Below, one piece after another: positions 34,524-35,129 of a DNA stretch of 35,129 bases. The DNA is taken from assembly GCA_002339265.1 (NCBI GenBank), contig DDKG01000248.1, forward strand, positions 1-35,129. Direction: 5' to 3'. Position numbers and translations under genes: made by a program. The notes beneath the pieces are model-generated. The model had not been told where the DNA came from and did no database searches. It saw only the letters and a list, made by a program, of their open reading frames with translations. The stretch comes from Massilia sp. UBA2604 (lineage in GTDB: Bacteria > Pseudomonadota > Gammaproteobacteria > Burkholderiales > Burkholderiaceae_D). The stretch's first letter is position 1, and each line of letters starts with the position of its first letter.

Positions 34524-35129
34524 TCAAGCCCCCGCCAGTTTCGGCGCGCGCACCACCGCCGCTTCGCGGATCGGCAGGTTGACCAGGGCCGCGGCCAGCG
34601 CGAGCGCCATGTCGGCATACCACATCCAACTGTAGTCGCCCGTGTGCACCACGGCCAGGCCGCCCAACCAGGCGCCGAAGAAGCCGCCGATCTGGTGCGA
34701 CAGCAGGGTCATGCCGAACAGCGTGGCCAGGTAGCGCACGCCGAACAGCTTGCCGACCAGGCCCGCCGTCGGCGGCACGGTGGCCAGCCAGGTGGCGCCC
34801 AGCGCGGCGGCAAACAGGTAGAAGGTCCATTCCGTTTTCGGCGCCAGCAGGTACAGGCCGACCACCACGGCGCGGCTGGCGTAGATCCAGAACAGCAGCG
34901 ACTTCATGCGATAGCGCGAGGCCAGCATCCCGGCGCCCAGGCTGCCGACGATGTTGAACAGGCCGATCAGGGCCAGCGCCGTGGCCGACACGCCCGTCGG
35001 CAGGCCGCACAGCGCGACCTCGCCCGGCAGGTGGGTGACCAGGAAGGCGATGTGAAAGCCGCAGGTGAAGAAGCCCAGGTGCAGGCAGATGTAGCTGCGG
35101 TCGCGCATGGCCTGGCGCAGCTGCTGGCC
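34524..35129 (-). CDS. MFS transporter, C-terminal half (partial at right edge)
   Basis: The frame is open to the right edge, giving 201 visible residues. The segment starting RDRSYICLHLGFFTCGFHIA, then FLVTHLPGEVALCGLPTG, is the opening of the second six-helix bundle of a major facilitator transporter, followed by ALALIGLFNIVGSLGAGMLA, the loop SRYRMKSLLF and the remaining helices to residue 201. The N-terminal six helices lie outside the window; an internal ATG at 35108 is not the true start. The type resembles OFA or cyanate/nitrate-like 12-TM families, but the substrate is unknown. It is followed 2 bp later by the 102-aa gene. Confidence 0.88.
   Translation of the reverse strand, partial: GQQLRQAMRDRSYICLHLGFFTCGFHIAFLVTHLPGEVALCGLPTGVSATALALIGLFNIVGSLGAGMLASRYRMKSLLFWIYASRAVVVGLYLLAPKTEWTFYLFAAALGATWLATVPPTAGLVGKLFGVRYLATLFGMTLLSHQIGGFFGAWLGGLAVVHTGDYSWMWYADMALALAAALVNLPIREAAVVRAPKLAGA

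Overview
The window is a GC-rich bacterial chromosome segment (35,129 bp). The protein sequences, a phasin gene and the gene families present suggest a betaproteobacterium of the Oxalobacteraceae, most like Massilia/Telluria/Duganella. That placement is inferred from recalled family resemblance, not from a search. Genes are tightly packed and no gene-free stretch exceeds 300 bp. I saw no rRNA, tRNA or CRISPR array.

Layout. 1-7481 (minus): an mdtABC-type tripartite RND efflux operon; mdtC runs off the left edge, and an inverted pair of REP-like palindromes lies between mdtA and mdtB. 7745-13177 (minus): sppA protease IV, a sodium:solute symporter, a small secreted 4-Cys protein and a NYN/LOTUS RNase-like protein with a basic histone-like tail. 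13436-20752: a signalling block with a hybrid histidine kinase, three small proteins of unknown function (one DUF1810, one DUF3820), an orphan receiver protein, a secreted possible TIM-barrel protein and a membrane sensor kinase. 20989-24217 (plus): ribA, then a secreted trypsin-like protease translationally coupled to a membrane FHA-domain protein. 24220-28540: another hybrid kinase, divergent from a LytS/LytTR-type pair, followed by a membrane acyltransferase (to 29849).

29852-35129 is the most irregular part. It holds a phasin gene broken by a -1 frameshift, a divergent gene encoding only the N-terminal DNA-binding part of a Tn7-type TnsB transposase, a compact operon (FMN reductase, VOC protein, voltage-gated-type K+ channel with a C-terminal zinc ribbon), an orphan nuoA with its own near-consensus promoter and a tiny membrane-protein partner, and a pair made of an unknown 102-aa protein and an MFS transporter cut by the right edge.

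The strongest leads for undescribed biology are: (1) the catalytic-domain-less TnsB-like protein; (2) the protease/FHA coupled pair; (3) the orphan nuoA plus 61-aa membrane protein; (4) the zinc-ribbon K+ channel in a redox operon; (5) the NYN-LOTUS protein with an H1-like tail. There is no clear defence island or complete mobile element.
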